Shown here in pieces: positions 7,291 through 15,176 of a stretch of 19,999 nt of DNA. The position numbers were made by a program, and so were the translations under genes. Position 1 is the stretch's first letter; every line of letters starts with the position of its first letter. The DNA comes from an uncultured cyanobacterium (GTDB taxonomy: Bacteria > Cyanobacteriota > Cyanobacteriia > Cyanobacteriales > Chroococcidiopsidaceae). The stretch is from assembly GCA_946221495.1 (NCBI GenBank), contig CAMIFA010000090.1, positions 1 to 19,999 of the forward strand. Reading direction: 5' to 3'. The notes below the pieces were generated by a model. That model searched no databases. It was not told where the DNA came from and saw only the letters and a program-made list of their open reading frames with translations.

Positions 7291-8238
7291 TTACTGTGTG
7301 CCACCAGCCGGAGTTTCCGAACCGCTTGTGCCACTAGGTGCTGTTGTTCCAGGAGTTGACTGTGAACCACTTGGGCTTACAGGAGTCGTAGTACCGCTAT
7401 CGTCGGGTGCAGTTATGCTGCCTGGAGATGTCCCAGGACTTGACTGTGTATCACCACTGGGGCTTTCTGGAGTGGTAGTGCTGCCAGGAGTTGAATTATC
7501 AATTGTGTTGCTATCAGACTCAGAAGCACCACCACTGGGGCTTTCAGGGACACTAGTGCCACTGTCAGGAGCAGTTATGCTGCCTGGAGATGTGCCATCC
7601 GTTGTTCCAGGAGTCGTAGTGCCGCCACCAGGAGCTGAATTATCAATTGTGGTATCACCATCAGACTCAGAAGCACCACCACTAGGGCTTTCAGGGATAT
7701 TAGTGCCATCAGTTCCTGGTGTAGCTCCAGGGGTAGTGCCATCAGTTCCTGGTGTAGTTACACCTTCTGGTGTAGCTCCGGGGGTAGTAGTATCACCTTG
7801 GGGCGGACGCGATTCAATTTCGTCGGGAGAGGGGCTATCGACTGCGCCGTCAGGAACTGTTCCCGCAGGAGGTGTTGAACCATCAGGAGTTGTCGCATCT
7901 GGCGTAGTTGTTGTACCAGGGGCAGTGCTATCGGGAGTTGTTGTCGCATCTGGCGTAGTTGTTGTACCAGGAGCAGTGCTATCGGGAGTTGTTGTCGCAT
8001 CTGGCGTAGTTGTGCCGGATGCGGGTGTTCCCTCAGTTGTGCCTGGGGCGCTGGCGCTGCCCTCACAGCGTGAATTTAGCGGGAAGCGTTCGCACAAAAT
8101 TTTCAGACCTTCTGGCGAGAGCTTGATTTCTGAACTTTCGCTAGTTGTTGAGCCGCTAGTTGATTGAGCAACAGCAGCACTACTGGTTATTGTTAAAGCA
8201 AAAGCTGCCCCGATTAGGGTCAAAAATTTTATTTTCAC
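7291..8238 (-). CDS. Secreted Ser/Thr/Pro/Gly-rich low-complexity protein with N-terminal CxxFPLNSRC-type motif
   Basis: A 315-residue protein of unknown function. Residues 1-24 form a signal peptide (basic start, hydrophobic core, AVA just before Gln25). Next comes a compact segment EIKLSPEGLKILCERFPLNS with RCEG (37-60) holding Cys49 and Cys58, which could form a disulfide; I believe similar segments occur in other cyanobacterial secreted proteins but cannot name a family. The rest (61-315) is almost only T, S, P, G, D, A and E in imperfect repeats: GTTTTPDATTTPDSTAP tandemly, PESPSGGASESD twice and SPGSITAPD twice. The start is GTG with GAGG 8 nt upstream. The opposite strand is also open for 310 codons but lacks a signal peptide; it is a shadow caused by the biased composition. 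A surface or periplasmic stalk is a guess. Confidence 0.8.
   Translation of the reverse strand: MKIKFLTLIGAAFALTITSSAAVAQSTSGSTTSESSEIKLSPEGLKILCERFPLNSRCEGSASAPGTTEGTPASGTTTPDATTTPDSTAPGTTTTPDATTTPDSTAPGTTTTPDATTPDGSTPPAGTVPDGAVDSPSPDEIESRPPQGDTTTPGATPEGVTTPGTDGTTPGATPGTDGTNIPESPSGGASESDGDTTIDNSAPGGGTTTPGTTDGTSPGSITAPDSGTSVPESPSGGASESDSNTIDNSTPGSTTTPESPSGDTQSSPGTSPGSITAPDDSGTTTPVSPSGSQSTPGTTAPSGTSGSETPAGGTQ
7895..8013 (-). repeat. 51-bp tandem repeats inside the secreted-protein gene
   Basis: GCATCTGGCGTAGTTGT recurs at 7895, 7946 and 7997, exactly 51 bp apart, giving two full units and a partial third. Each unit encodes 17 residues of the Thr/Pro/Asp-rich region on the minus strand. Units differ by single bases. 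Longer spaced repeats lie at 7409/7571 (162 bp apart) and near 7498/7642 (144 bp apart), so copy number may vary between strains. Confidence 0.85.
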
Positions 8239-8647
8239 ACCACTAGCCTCAAATTAAATTATCCGCTTATTAAATCAAATGACAGAATGGCAAAAATCTA
8301 TCTTAGTGAGGATAAGTAATTATACTTTTCGTGGATGTAAGCTTGATAAATAAGTAAATTTTATACTTAATAATTTTAGGAAACAAAAAAATGATTTGAA
8401 CGTCGGCAGCAAAGTTGCTTTCAGTAAGTGATGATGGCAAATGAAATTTCCGAGGGTAAGACCCAATATTTTAAGCATGAGAATATTTATGCACTCTAGC
8501 GATCGCTAGCGATATGCCCACAACAGCATCTTAAAGACAAACTTTATACTAGAGACTGGGTTATTAGCTTCAGAGTAAAATAATTCTAGTAAGACAATTT
8601 AGATCTTGAAATTTATTTCTTCTGCCATACTAGTGCCTGAATAGACA
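8239..8647. other. Divergent intergenic region with palindrome
   Basis: A 409-bp AT-rich gap between two divergent genes, so it should hold both promoters. It contains the 14-bp perfect palindrome CTAGCGATCGCTAG (8496-8509) built around a HIP1 site. The start of the PBP gene at 8648 has no clear ribosome site. Beyond the minus-strand -10 candidate listed separately, I see no other feature. Confidence 0.45.
8319..8324 (-). promoter_or_regulatory. Candidate -10 box for the secreted-protein gene
   Basis: On the minus strand the sequence reads a perfect TATAAT about 80 nt upstream of the GTG start. No good -35 hexamer is found 16-18 bp further upstream, so this is a candidate only. Confidence 0.3.
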
Positions 8648-10927
8648 ATGACCCCCCAGCCACCTCACAAGCCTCAAACGTTGCTGGGTCAGGTGACCCA
8701 GGCAGTACAAACAATTCAAGCCAAGGTTGATTTTTCTAAATTGGCACTCAAGCCGAATGCTAGAGTTCCAGAACTTTGGGTACAAGATGCCGGAGCAGAT
8801 AAAGCCGCAGTTTATCCTTTATTGGGCGATCGCTACTTATTAGGGCGCTCTTCCAAGTCCTGCGATATTGTTGTCCGTAACCCAGTCGTTAGTCAAATTC
8901 ATTTGTCAGTGGCGCGGAATTCCCATCAAGGGCGGATGCACTTTTCAATTAAAGACGAAAACTCTACCAACGGCATCTATCGCGGTAAGCGCCGCATCAA
9001 ATCAGGAGAGTTGCGTCACGGCGATGTTTTTACGCTAGGTCCCCCAGAACTCGCAGCTTCTGTACGGCTGCAATATATCGATCCCCCTCCTGTGTATGTC
9101 CGCGCCGCAACCTGGACTGCTTACGGCATTGGGGGTATCACTGCCTTACTAACATTGGGTATCGGCATTGAGTGGTTCAAATTCTCTGTATCCCCCTTAC
9201 CTACATCCTCGCAAGGACCCGTAGTTGTTTACGCTGGGGATGGCGAAACACCGCTACGTCAGCCACGCACTACAGCTCACATAGACCTGAAAAAGTTATC
9301 AGATTTTTCTCCTTACCTACCAAAAGCTGTTGTCGCCTCCGAAGATAGCCGTTATTACTGGCACTTGGGAGTTGACCCAATTGGCATTCTCCGGGCGATA
9401 GCAGTAAATTTACGCGGTGGTGGATATCAACAAGGAGCGAGTACGGTAACGCAGCAGGTTGCTCGCTCTTTATTCCGAGGCTATGTAGGAGATAAAGACA
9501 CAGCAGAGCGCAAATTGCGGGAAATGATTGTGGCGCTGAAGCTAGAAACTTTTTATAGCAAAGACTTTCTGTTGCTGACTTACTTAAATCGGATTTATGT
9601 AGGCGGAGACACATCAGGTTTTGAGGATGCCTCGCGCTATTACTTTGAAAAATCAGCTAAAGATTTAAATCTCTCAGAAGCTGCAACGTTAGTAGGAATT
9701 TTGCCAGCTCCCAACGCTTTTAATTTCTGTGGCGACGAACCTAGTCGCCAAAGCGCGATTACCTATCGCAATCGCGTTATTAGTCGGATGCTGGCTCAAG
9801 GTAAGGTGACGGCTGACGAAGCAAATCGCGCCAGGCGATCGCCTATTGAAGTTAGTCGTAAAGTTTGTGAAGAACAAGCCAATACTATTGCTCCCTATTT
9901 TTATAGTTATGTATTTCAAGAACTGGAATATCTTTTGGGGGAACAACTGGCGCGTGAAGGCAATTTTATTATTGAAACGCAGCTAGACCCGAAAGTACAA
10001 GCAAAGGCAGAAGCAGCTTTGCGTAACACTATAAGCAGTGCTGGAGCCGCTAGTAATTTTTCTCAAGGGGCAATTGCCACGCTTGATTCTAGTACAGGTG
10101 GAGTCGTAGCGCTTGTAGGCGGAGTTGATTACAAAAATAGTCAGTTCAATCGTGCTACTCAAGCTCATCGCCAACCAGGTTCAACTTTTAAACTTTTTAC
10201 TTATACTGCTGCGATTGACCGAGGTATTTCCCCAGGAAAATTTTATTCGTGTGCGCCCCTCAGTTGGAGAGGACAAGCGTATAGAGGCTGCGAACGTACT
10301 AGTGGCAGTGCTGATATGTATACTGGGATTGCGCTTTCGGAAAATGCGATCGCTCTACGGGTGGCTCAAGATGTCGGGCTAGATAATGTCGTGCGGATGG
10401 CGCGTAAACTCGGAATTGATTCGCCGCTTAATCCTGTACCTGGCTTGGTGTTAGGGCAAAGCGAAACAACTGTATTAGAGATGACTGGGGCATTTGGGGC
10501 GATCGCTAATGATGGTGTCTGGAATCGTCCGCATTTGATTAGCCGAATTCTTGATAGTAGTGATTGCCGCGACCGCCAAAACCTGAAAACCTGCCGCGTC
10601 ATGTACGACTCTAAGCAAAGTTCTGCCTCTAAAGTACAAGCTGTACGACCGGAAGTAGCAGACGTGATGCAGAGTATGCTCCGGGGTGTTGTAGCGCGTG
10701 GCACAGGTCGCAGTGCTGCTATTGGGTTGGGGGAAGAAGCCGGGAAAACTGGCACTACCAACAATAACGTTGATTTATGGTTTATTGGCTTTATCCCCAG
10801 TCGTCAACTGGTTACTGGTGTTTGGTTAGGAAATGATAACAATTCGCCTACTAATGGCGGTAGCGCTCAAGCGGCGCGATTATGGGCTAACTACATGAGG
10901 CAAGCCGTGCAAGGCACGAGTCAATAG
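8648..10927 (+). CDS. Class A penicillin-binding protein with N-terminal FHA domain
   Basis: A 759-residue bifunctional peptidoglycan synthase. The order is an N-terminal FHA domain (about 60-145: GRSSKSCDI at 66-74, Ser82 and His85 of the phosphothreonine-binding region, Asn109 in STNGI), one membrane segment (about 153-173), a GT51 glycosyltransferase domain with catalytic Glu232 in ASEDSRYYWH and the GASTVTQQ motif (263-270), then a transpeptidase domain with STFK (active Ser512, Lys515), SEN (564-566) and KTGTT (700-704). All catalytic motifs are intact. The FHA part would face the cytoplasm and suggests control by Ser/Thr protein kinases; this fusion is known in cyanobacteria. The TAG stop is the first triplet of a heptad repeat, and the gene is convergent with the next one. 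Confidence 0.95.
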   Translation: MTPQPPHKPQTLLGQVTQAVQTIQAKVDFSKLALKPNARVPELWVQDAGADKAAVYPLLGDRYLLGRSSKSCDIVVRNPVVSQIHLSVARNSHQGRMHFSIKDENSTNGIYRGKRRIKSGELRHGDVFTLGPPELAASVRLQYIDPPPVYVRAATWTAYGIGGITALLTLGIGIEWFKFSVSPLPTSSQGPVVVYAGDGETPLRQPRTTAHIDLKKLSDFSPYLPKAVVASEDSRYYWHLGVDPIGILRAIAVNLRGGGYQQGASTVTQQVARSLFRGYVGDKDTAERKLREMIVALKLETFYSKDFLLLTYLNRIYVGGDTSGFEDASRYYFEKSAKDLNLSEAATLVGILPAPNAFNFCGDEPSRQSAITYRNRVISRMLAQGKVTADEANRARRSPIEVSRKVCEEQANTIAPYFYSYVFQELEYLLGEQLAREGNFIIETQLDPKVQAKAEAALRNTISSAGAASNFSQGAIATLDSSTGGVVALVGGVDYKNSQFNRATQAHRQPGSTFKLFTYTAAIDRGISPGKFYSCAPLSWRGQAYRGCERTSGSADMYTGIALSENAIALRVAQDVGLDNVVRMARKLGIDSPLNPVPGLVLGQSETTVLEMTGAFGAIANDGVWNRPHLISRILDSSDCRDRQNLKTCRVMYDSKQSSASKVQAVRPEVADVMQSMLRGVVARGTGRSAAIGLGEEAGKTGTTNNNVDLWFIGFIPSRQLVTGVWLGNDNNSPTNGGSAQAARLWANYMRQAVQGTSQ

Positions 10928-10950
10928 TCATATAGTCATTAGTCACTAGT
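10925..10950. repeat. TAGTCAT heptad repeat spanning two convergent stop codons
   Basis: Units TAGTCAT (10925-10931), A, TAGTCAT (10933-10939), TAGTCAC (10940-10946), TAGT. The TAG of the first unit is the stop of the PBP gene and the TAA of the minus-strand DUF4335 gene lies at 10941-10939. The same word family recurs in the opposite sense at 12968-13002. Confidence 0.75.
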
Positions 10951-11964
10951 AGAAGACCAAGGACTAACTTGCAACTGCTTGTCTTGGGTAAATACCACCC
11001 TATACTGAGCGATCGCCTGTTGGCTACCTGTAGGACTTGCAGCAGGGTTTTTAAGCAAATCAGGAAGCGGCGTTTGTTCAATGCCATCGTTTGCTGTTGC
11101 ACTCACCGATTTATAGCCGACAATTGCGCCGTCAGCAGCTACAACTACACGATAAATTAAATCCTGCTGGATATCAGCGCGTGTCTGCCAAGCTGAATCA
11201 AGTTGGCTGTAAAGTTGTTGCTGTAAAGCATTAATCTGGGCTGGATCAGTAATTTCTGGTACAGCAGGCGGTGTTGAATTGACAAGATTGTTAGATCCCT
11301 TAGCGGGTAGAGACTGAGTAGAACTGACTGGCTTCGGTTCCTGGGGTTGAGGAACTGGCATCAAGAAAAAGGCGATCGCGGCTATTGCTAAACTCGACAC
11401 GCCTACAGCAGCTGGTACTGCCTGTTTTACTAGCGGTTGGCTAGAAACGGTATAGCGCTTGGCAACGGGAGCTAACTTTCGTGATAAATCTGGCAGTGTT
11501 TGATGATCAGCAAAAAATTGATCTACTGCTTCTACTAGATCGAACAGCTGCACCGTCGTCAAATCTAGAGCAATTGGTGAGGTGGCAGAATTGACAACTC
11601 CTGCATGATGTGCATTAGCCGCGTCAACTGCTCCTCCCTGCTTGCTATCTGGCGATACAATTAACCGATGCTTATTTTGAGCAATTTTGTGTAATTGCAC
11701 TGCTCCAGGATAATTCTTGCGAGCTTCTGGATGATGGACGTTACTCAAAACTTCCTGAGCATAAGCGCTGACTGCTGTCACTAAATTTTCAAAAAAGTCT
11801 CGTCCGCCCGTCAAAGGTGGTTGGTTAGAATTAGTAAAATGACACTCGGCATTTACTAACATCGAGAGCAACGGACGCACCTCTGTAGGTCGAGCGCTGC
11901 CGTCATTTAATCCTTCTATCAGCAACGTGCAATTTGGTAAACTGTACCGGCGTTGAATTGTCAT
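10939..11964 (-). CDS. DUF4335 family protein (cyanobacterial, membrane-anchored)
   Basis: A 341-residue protein of unknown function that I recognise as DUF4335, a family normally encoded next to DUF3038 in cyanobacteria, as here. It has a soluble N-terminal part (1-180, with ARKNYPGAVQLHKIAQNKHR at 81-100), one hydrophobic segment (about 184-203), a Pro/Ser-rich linker (204-235), and a C-terminal domain containing an IYRVVVAADGAIVGYK-like stretch. The N-terminus has no signal peptide, so it is likely a single-pass membrane protein. ATG 11964 overlaps the stop of the upstream gene in a 4-bp ATGA, indicating translational coupling. The last codons lie in the heptad repeat at 10939-10950. Confidence 0.8.
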   Translation of the reverse strand: MTIQRRYSLPNCTLLIEGLNDGSARPTEVRPLLSMLVNAECHFTNSNQPPLTGGRDFFENLVTAVSAYAQEVLSNVHHPEARKNYPGAVQLHKIAQNKHRLIVSPDSKQGGAVDAANAHHAGVVNSATSPIALDLTTVQLFDLVEAVDQFFADHQTLPDLSRKLAPVAKRYTVSSQPLVKQAVPAAVGVSSLAIAAIAFFLMPVPQPQEPKPVSSTQSLPAKGSNNLVNSTPPAVPEITDPAQINALQQQLYSQLDSAWQTRADIQQDLIYRVVVAADGAIVGYKSVSATANDGIEQTPLPDLLKNPAASPTGSQQAIAQYRVVFTQDKQLQVSPWSSTSD

Positions 11965-12581
11965 CGCACTTCCCCGTCAAACAAACTAATCCATAATCGT
12001 TGCATTCCAGCCGTACCAGTACAAAAAAGCAATTGTCCTAAAAGTTCCAAAGCTAGTTCATCCAGCTTTTGGTTTGAGTTGTAAGCAACTACACCAGAAC
12101 GGCGGGGATTCATGCGGCTCCTAAAATGTGCTCTAAAGCGCTCTAGATAATTAGCTAGCCGCAAATTTTGTTCTAGGGGGATTTGCTTGTCACTCATCTG
12201 TTGATAAGTTAGTAACAATTGGCGAATTAAAACTGTCAACCGTCGTGCTACATAACAAGCAATAACTACTAGGGCTTTCGCTTCGACTAGAGTTAAGGGA
12301 CGGCGTGTGTGCGATCGCCGCCAAGGATTTGTACTGCGTAGTCGCCACAAATTTACTCGATTTTTAATTACTCCTTGAAGTTCTAGCTCACGAGCTACTT
12401 CCAAGATTGCTTCAGAACCACTTAGTTCTAGAGCTTCAATTGCTAGTAAAATCAGGTCAATTTGTAACCTGGTACGGCTAGGACACGCCCCCTCAATAGG
12501 TGGGTTGGGTAAAGTGTCCAAAATCATCGGTGACTGGACTGCTGAACTATCTAACGGGGTTACGCTCACGGAAGCATTCAC
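11961..12581 (-). CDS. DUF3038 family protein (cyanobacterial)
   Basis: A 206-residue protein of unknown function, assigned to DUF3038 from its sequence and from its coupled DUF4335 partner. It is mostly helical and soluble, with a central basic region (NLWRLRSTNPWRRSHTRRP) followed by LTLVEAKALVVIACYVARRL and a C-terminal stretch LDELALELLGQLLFCTGTAG. The frame opens with GTG at 12581 and no clear Shine-Dalgarno; an in-frame ATG at 12527 (before ILDTLPNPP) would remove 18 residues and is a credible alternative. First gene of a two-gene operon with ATGA overlap; its promoter should lie in the gap before apt. Confidence 0.8.
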   Translation of the reverse strand: MNASVSVTPLDSSAVQSPMILDTLPNPPIEGACPSRTRLQIDLILLAIEALELSGSEAILEVARELELQGVIKNRVNLWRLRSTNPWRRSHTRRPLTLVEAKALVVIACYVARRLTVLIRQLLLTYQQMSDKQIPLEQNLRLANYLERFRAHFRSRMNPRRSGVVAYNSNQKLDELALELLGQLLFCTGTAGMQRLWISLFDGEVR

Positions 12582-13124
12582 TATAAAACTTTTATATGGA
12601 ACAAAACCAACACAAAAAAGCTTTGAAAGCGGTGGATGCTTTCTTGGCTATTTTCTCTCATATAACGTCTAACGTCTAATTCTCCTTTGTGCAGACTTTT
12701 CTAACTAATTCATCCTGTAGAGCAAGAGTAATCTATAAACACGCCGCTACATCTGTGCCTTCCTTTACTCAACAATTCATTCTAACAAGTGGCTTATGAG
12801 CTCCCAAACCAGCAATAAGTTAGATATACCACTACTAAATTAAGCCGTTCTCTGGGAGTCATTAGTTAACCGACACCCACGATTAGAAAATGGAGTTTCG
12901 AGAAGAGTTCTTAGTCTGAGCGCTTTTGAACTCTATAAAAGTATGACATCTGGACATCAAAAACTCGCTAATGACTAGTGACTAAAAACTAATGACTAAT
13001 CGTTAACCAAAGCGCAAATGTCAACGAGCATCCAAAACAAGATAAGTTTCTAGTGTACTCTTGCAGGTATATCTAGTCTAATAAAGCAACTCAGTAACGT
13101 TGACTAAATCCCCACACTAAACTT
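12582..13124. other. Divergent intergenic region with heptad repeats
   Basis: A 543-bp gap between the minus-strand DUF3038 operon and apt on +; it should hold both promoters. It contains two adjacent copies of AACGTCT (12664-12677), a single AGTCATTAGTTAAC near 12857, and the heptad array at 12968-13002. No RNA gene or ORF of note was seen. Confidence 0.5.
12968..13002 (+). repeat. Heptad tandem array (CTAATGA-type)
   Basis: Five consecutive 7-bp units: CTAATGA, CTAGTGA, CTAAAAA, CTAATGA, CTAATCG. The word is the reverse complement of the TAGTCAT/TAGTCAC units at 10925-10950, so the two arrays flank the DUF4335-DUF3038 operon in inverted orientation. Confidence 0.75.
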
Positions 13125-13643
13125 ATGGATTTGAAGTCTTTAATTCGCGATATTCCCGACTTTCCCAAACCCGGAATTTTGTTTCGGGACATCACTACAC
13201 TTCTGCGCGATCCATCTGGACTGCGCTACATAATTGATTGCCTAGCTGAAAAATTAACTGTTGCTGGACTAGATGCTCAATACATAGTAGGAATGGAGTC
13301 GCGGGGCTTTATTATTGGCGCACCTTTAGCTTATAAACTAGGCTTGGGTTTTATTCCAGTACGTAAACCCGGCAAGTTGCCTTCCTCTGTTCACGCAGTT
13401 GAGTATCAACTAGAGTACGGTATGGATAAGTTAGAAGTACACCAAGATGCTTTGCAACCAGGAAATCGAGTTGTCATTGTAGATGATTTAATTGCCACAG
13501 GTGGAACAGCAGCTGCTACAGCGAAGTTAGTACAGCAAATTGGCTGTCAACTATTGGGCTTTGGGTTTATTATCGAGCTACAGGAGTTACAAGGGCGTAA
13601 ACATCTACCAGATGTACCAATTGTGACGTTAGTTGAGTATTAG
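13125..13643 (+). CDS. apt: Adenine phosphoribosyltransferase
   Basis: Apt salvages adenine: adenine plus PRPP gives AMP and pyrophosphate, in the cytoplasm. The 172-residue product has the normal length and opens with the family N-terminus IRDIPDFPKPGILFRDITTL (7-26). YIVGMESRGFIIGAPLA (53-69) is the conserved early block, and VVIVDDLIATGGTA (116-129) is the PRPP-binding signature. The ATG at 13125 lacks a visible ribosome site. The TAG stop runs directly into a heptad repeat. The downstream ABC permease is 114 bp away, so co-transcription is possible but not indicated. Confidence 0.96.
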   Translation: MDLKSLIRDIPDFPKPGILFRDITTLLRDPSGLRYIIDCLAEKLTVAGLDAQYIVGMESRGFIIGAPLAYKLGLGFIPVRKPGKLPSSVHAVEYQLEYGMDKLEVHQDALQPGNRVVIVDDLIATGGTAAATAKLVQQIGCQLLGFGFIIELQELQGRKHLPDVPIVTLVEY

Positions 13644-13670
13644 CGTTCAGCGTTCAGCAGTCAGCTTTCA
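13643..13670 (+). repeat. GCGTTCA heptad array beginning in the apt stop codon
   Basis: Four consecutive 7-bp units GCGTTCA, GCGTTCA, GCAGTCA, GCTTTCA. The first G is the last base of the apt TAG stop. Same period as the other arrays in this window but a different word. Confidence 0.75.
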
Positions 13671-13757
13671 GCTTATTTAACTAAGTGTCTTCCTATAGTT
13701 TATGTGGCTGAATTTGGCTCTAGCGCCATAATTTAAAAGCTGATAGTTAAAAAAGTT

Positions 13758-14804
13758 ATGACTTCTACTAAAATTTCGTTGGCGGCGGGTTGGGAGTGGC
13801 TAACAGCAATAGTTACTAATGAAACATTTATATATGTAGTAAAACGGCTGTTGCAGGCGCTATTAACTTTACTATTAGCATCAGCACTATCGTTTTTTAT
13901 TATTCAACTAGCTCCTGGCGATTACCTAGATACACTAAAGCAGAATCCGAAAATTTCACCGGAACGGCTTCAGGAGCTACGGGAGCAGTTTGGACTAGAC
14001 CTTTCTTGGTCAGAACAATATCGGCGCTGGCTGTGGCGGATTTTTAGGTATGGGGATTTTGGTACAAGTTTTGTTTATCAGCGCTCTGTTGCTTCGTTAT
14101 TGTGGGAGCGGATCAATGCGACGCTGTTACTGGCGATCGCCTCTTTAATTCTTACTTGGGCGATCGCGATTCCTTTAGGGATCATCGCCGCCGTTAAACA
14201 AAATCACACAATTGATCGGGTTTTACAAGTAGTTAGCTACACCGGACAAGGATTTCCTAGCTTTATCACTGCTTTATTGCTGCTCATCTTGGCACAAAAC
14301 ACTTCTCCTTTGTTTCCCGTAGGTGGCATGACTAGCATCAATCACGAGCAACTATCCCCCTTGGGCAAATTCTTGGATATTGGCTGGCACATGATTCTCC
14401 CTACACTAGCTCTGAGCATTACCAGTTTTGCGGGCTTACAGCGCATCACTAGGGGCGAATTATTAGACGTTCTCCGCCAAGATTATATCCAAACGGCTCG
14501 CGCTAAAGGACTGCCAGAAAACCGCGTAATTTATGTTCATGCTCTCCGCAATGCCGTCAATCCCCTAATTACCTTATTAGGTTTTGAGTTAGCTGGCTTA
14601 CTTAGCGGTGCTTTCATTGCGGAATTTTTCTTCAATTGGCCTGGTTTAGGGCGGCTAATTTTACAAGCTGTGTTGGCTCAAGACCTTTATTTAGTAATGG
14701 CAAGCTTGATAATGGGTGCTGTGATGCTGATAGTCGGCAATTTATTGGCAGATTTGCTACTTAAGGCTGTAGATCCAAGAATCCGTCTAGAAAATCTGAA
14801 TTAA
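13758..14804 (+). CDS. ABC transporter permease, OppB/DppB type
   Basis: A 348-residue inner-membrane permease of the oligopeptide/dipeptide/nickel type, with about six membrane segments. Evidence: an N-terminal helix followed by a periplasmic loop with APGDYLD (52-58), LREQFGLDLSWSEQYRRWL and YGDFGTSF, typical of OppB/DppB; and a cytoplasmic EAA loop, DYIQTARAKGLPENRVIYVH followed by ALRNAVNPL, which contacts the ATPase. The first ~25 residues precede the usual family start (VVKRLLQALLTLLLAS), so a shorter protein is possible, though no better start stands out. No binding protein, second permease or ATPase gene is next to it, so it is orphaned here; the substrate is undetermined. Confidence 0.92.
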   Translation: MTSTKISLAAGWEWLTAIVTNETFIYVVKRLLQALLTLLLASALSFFIIQLAPGDYLDTLKQNPKISPERLQELREQFGLDLSWSEQYRRWLWRIFRYGDFGTSFVYQRSVASLLWERINATLLLAIASLILTWAIAIPLGIIAAVKQNHTIDRVLQVVSYTGQGFPSFITALLLLILAQNTSPLFPVGGMTSINHEQLSPLGKFLDIGWHMILPTLALSITSFAGLQRITRGELLDVLRQDYIQTARAKGLPENRVIYVHALRNAVNPLITLLGFELAGLLSGAFIAEFFFNWPGLGRLILQAVLAQDLYLVMASLIMGAVMLIVGNLLADLLLKAVDPRIRLENLN

Positions 14805-14944
14805 AGCCCAAAAACTAGAGGCAACAAGGGAATATCCAGAATTTTCCGGAGATGTTGTGATATTGACTCAGGCGCAAAATCCATAGAAATGTAAAAATAA
14901 AAGTGGATATCACTTATCATTAAGTAAACTGATTGACAGATACC

Positions 14945-15139
14945 ATGCCACGTAGTAAAAAATTAGATAGAACTAGGATGCTTGCTAGGGTTGCTAGTGA
15001 TACACCTGAAAAAATGAAAAGGATAGCTCAAGCATTAGGATATGTATATGATCAAGAAGGTTCAGCAGGGCAATTGTTAGATGCGATTGCCTCGGGAGAA
15101 GTTATTATAGTATCCACTAAAAAAAGTATTAGTGATTGA
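14945..15139 (+). CDS. Small basic protein of unknown function
   Basis: A 64-residue protein, opening with MPRSKKLDRTRMLARVASDT and containing MKRIAQALGYVYDQEGSAGQ and LLDAIASGEVIIV. The N-terminal third is rich in Lys and Arg and the rest is probably helical, which would fit nucleic-acid binding, but I do not recognise a family. The frame opens with TTG at 14933; ATG 14945 is the more likely start. No strong ribosome site. It begins the accessory islet between the ABC permease and the conserved genes after 16743, and similar short ORFs are common in cyanobacterial mobile DNA (inference). Confidence 0.6.
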   Translation: MPRSKKLDRTRMLARVASDTPEKMKRIAQALGYVYDQEGSAGQLLDAIASGEVIIVSTKKSISD

Positions 15140-15176
15140 CGGTTTACTTGAAATAGCTTAAATTAATCTTATTAAA

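Noticed and set aside
7895..8013. Regular repeats as a possible CRISPR array
   Set aside because: The 51-bp units are adjacent with no unique spacers and encode in-frame 17-residue protein repeats.
7758..8066. 102-codon Gln/Leu-rich minus-strand ORF
   Set aside because: An alternate frame of the same tandem repeats.
7235..8167. 310-codon + strand ORF
   Set aside because: Antisense to the secreted-protein gene; no signal, no ribosome site, composition explained by reverse reading of Thr/Pro/Ser repeats.
10939..12581. DUF4335/DUF3038 pair as a defence or toxin-antitoxin system
   Set aside because: The pair is, as I recall, broadly conserved in cyanobacteria and shows no nuclease, toxin or immunity motif.
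12968..13002. Heptad array as iterons of a replication origin
   Set aside because: Units are degenerate and few, similar words occur elsewhere in the window, and no replication initiator gene is nearby.
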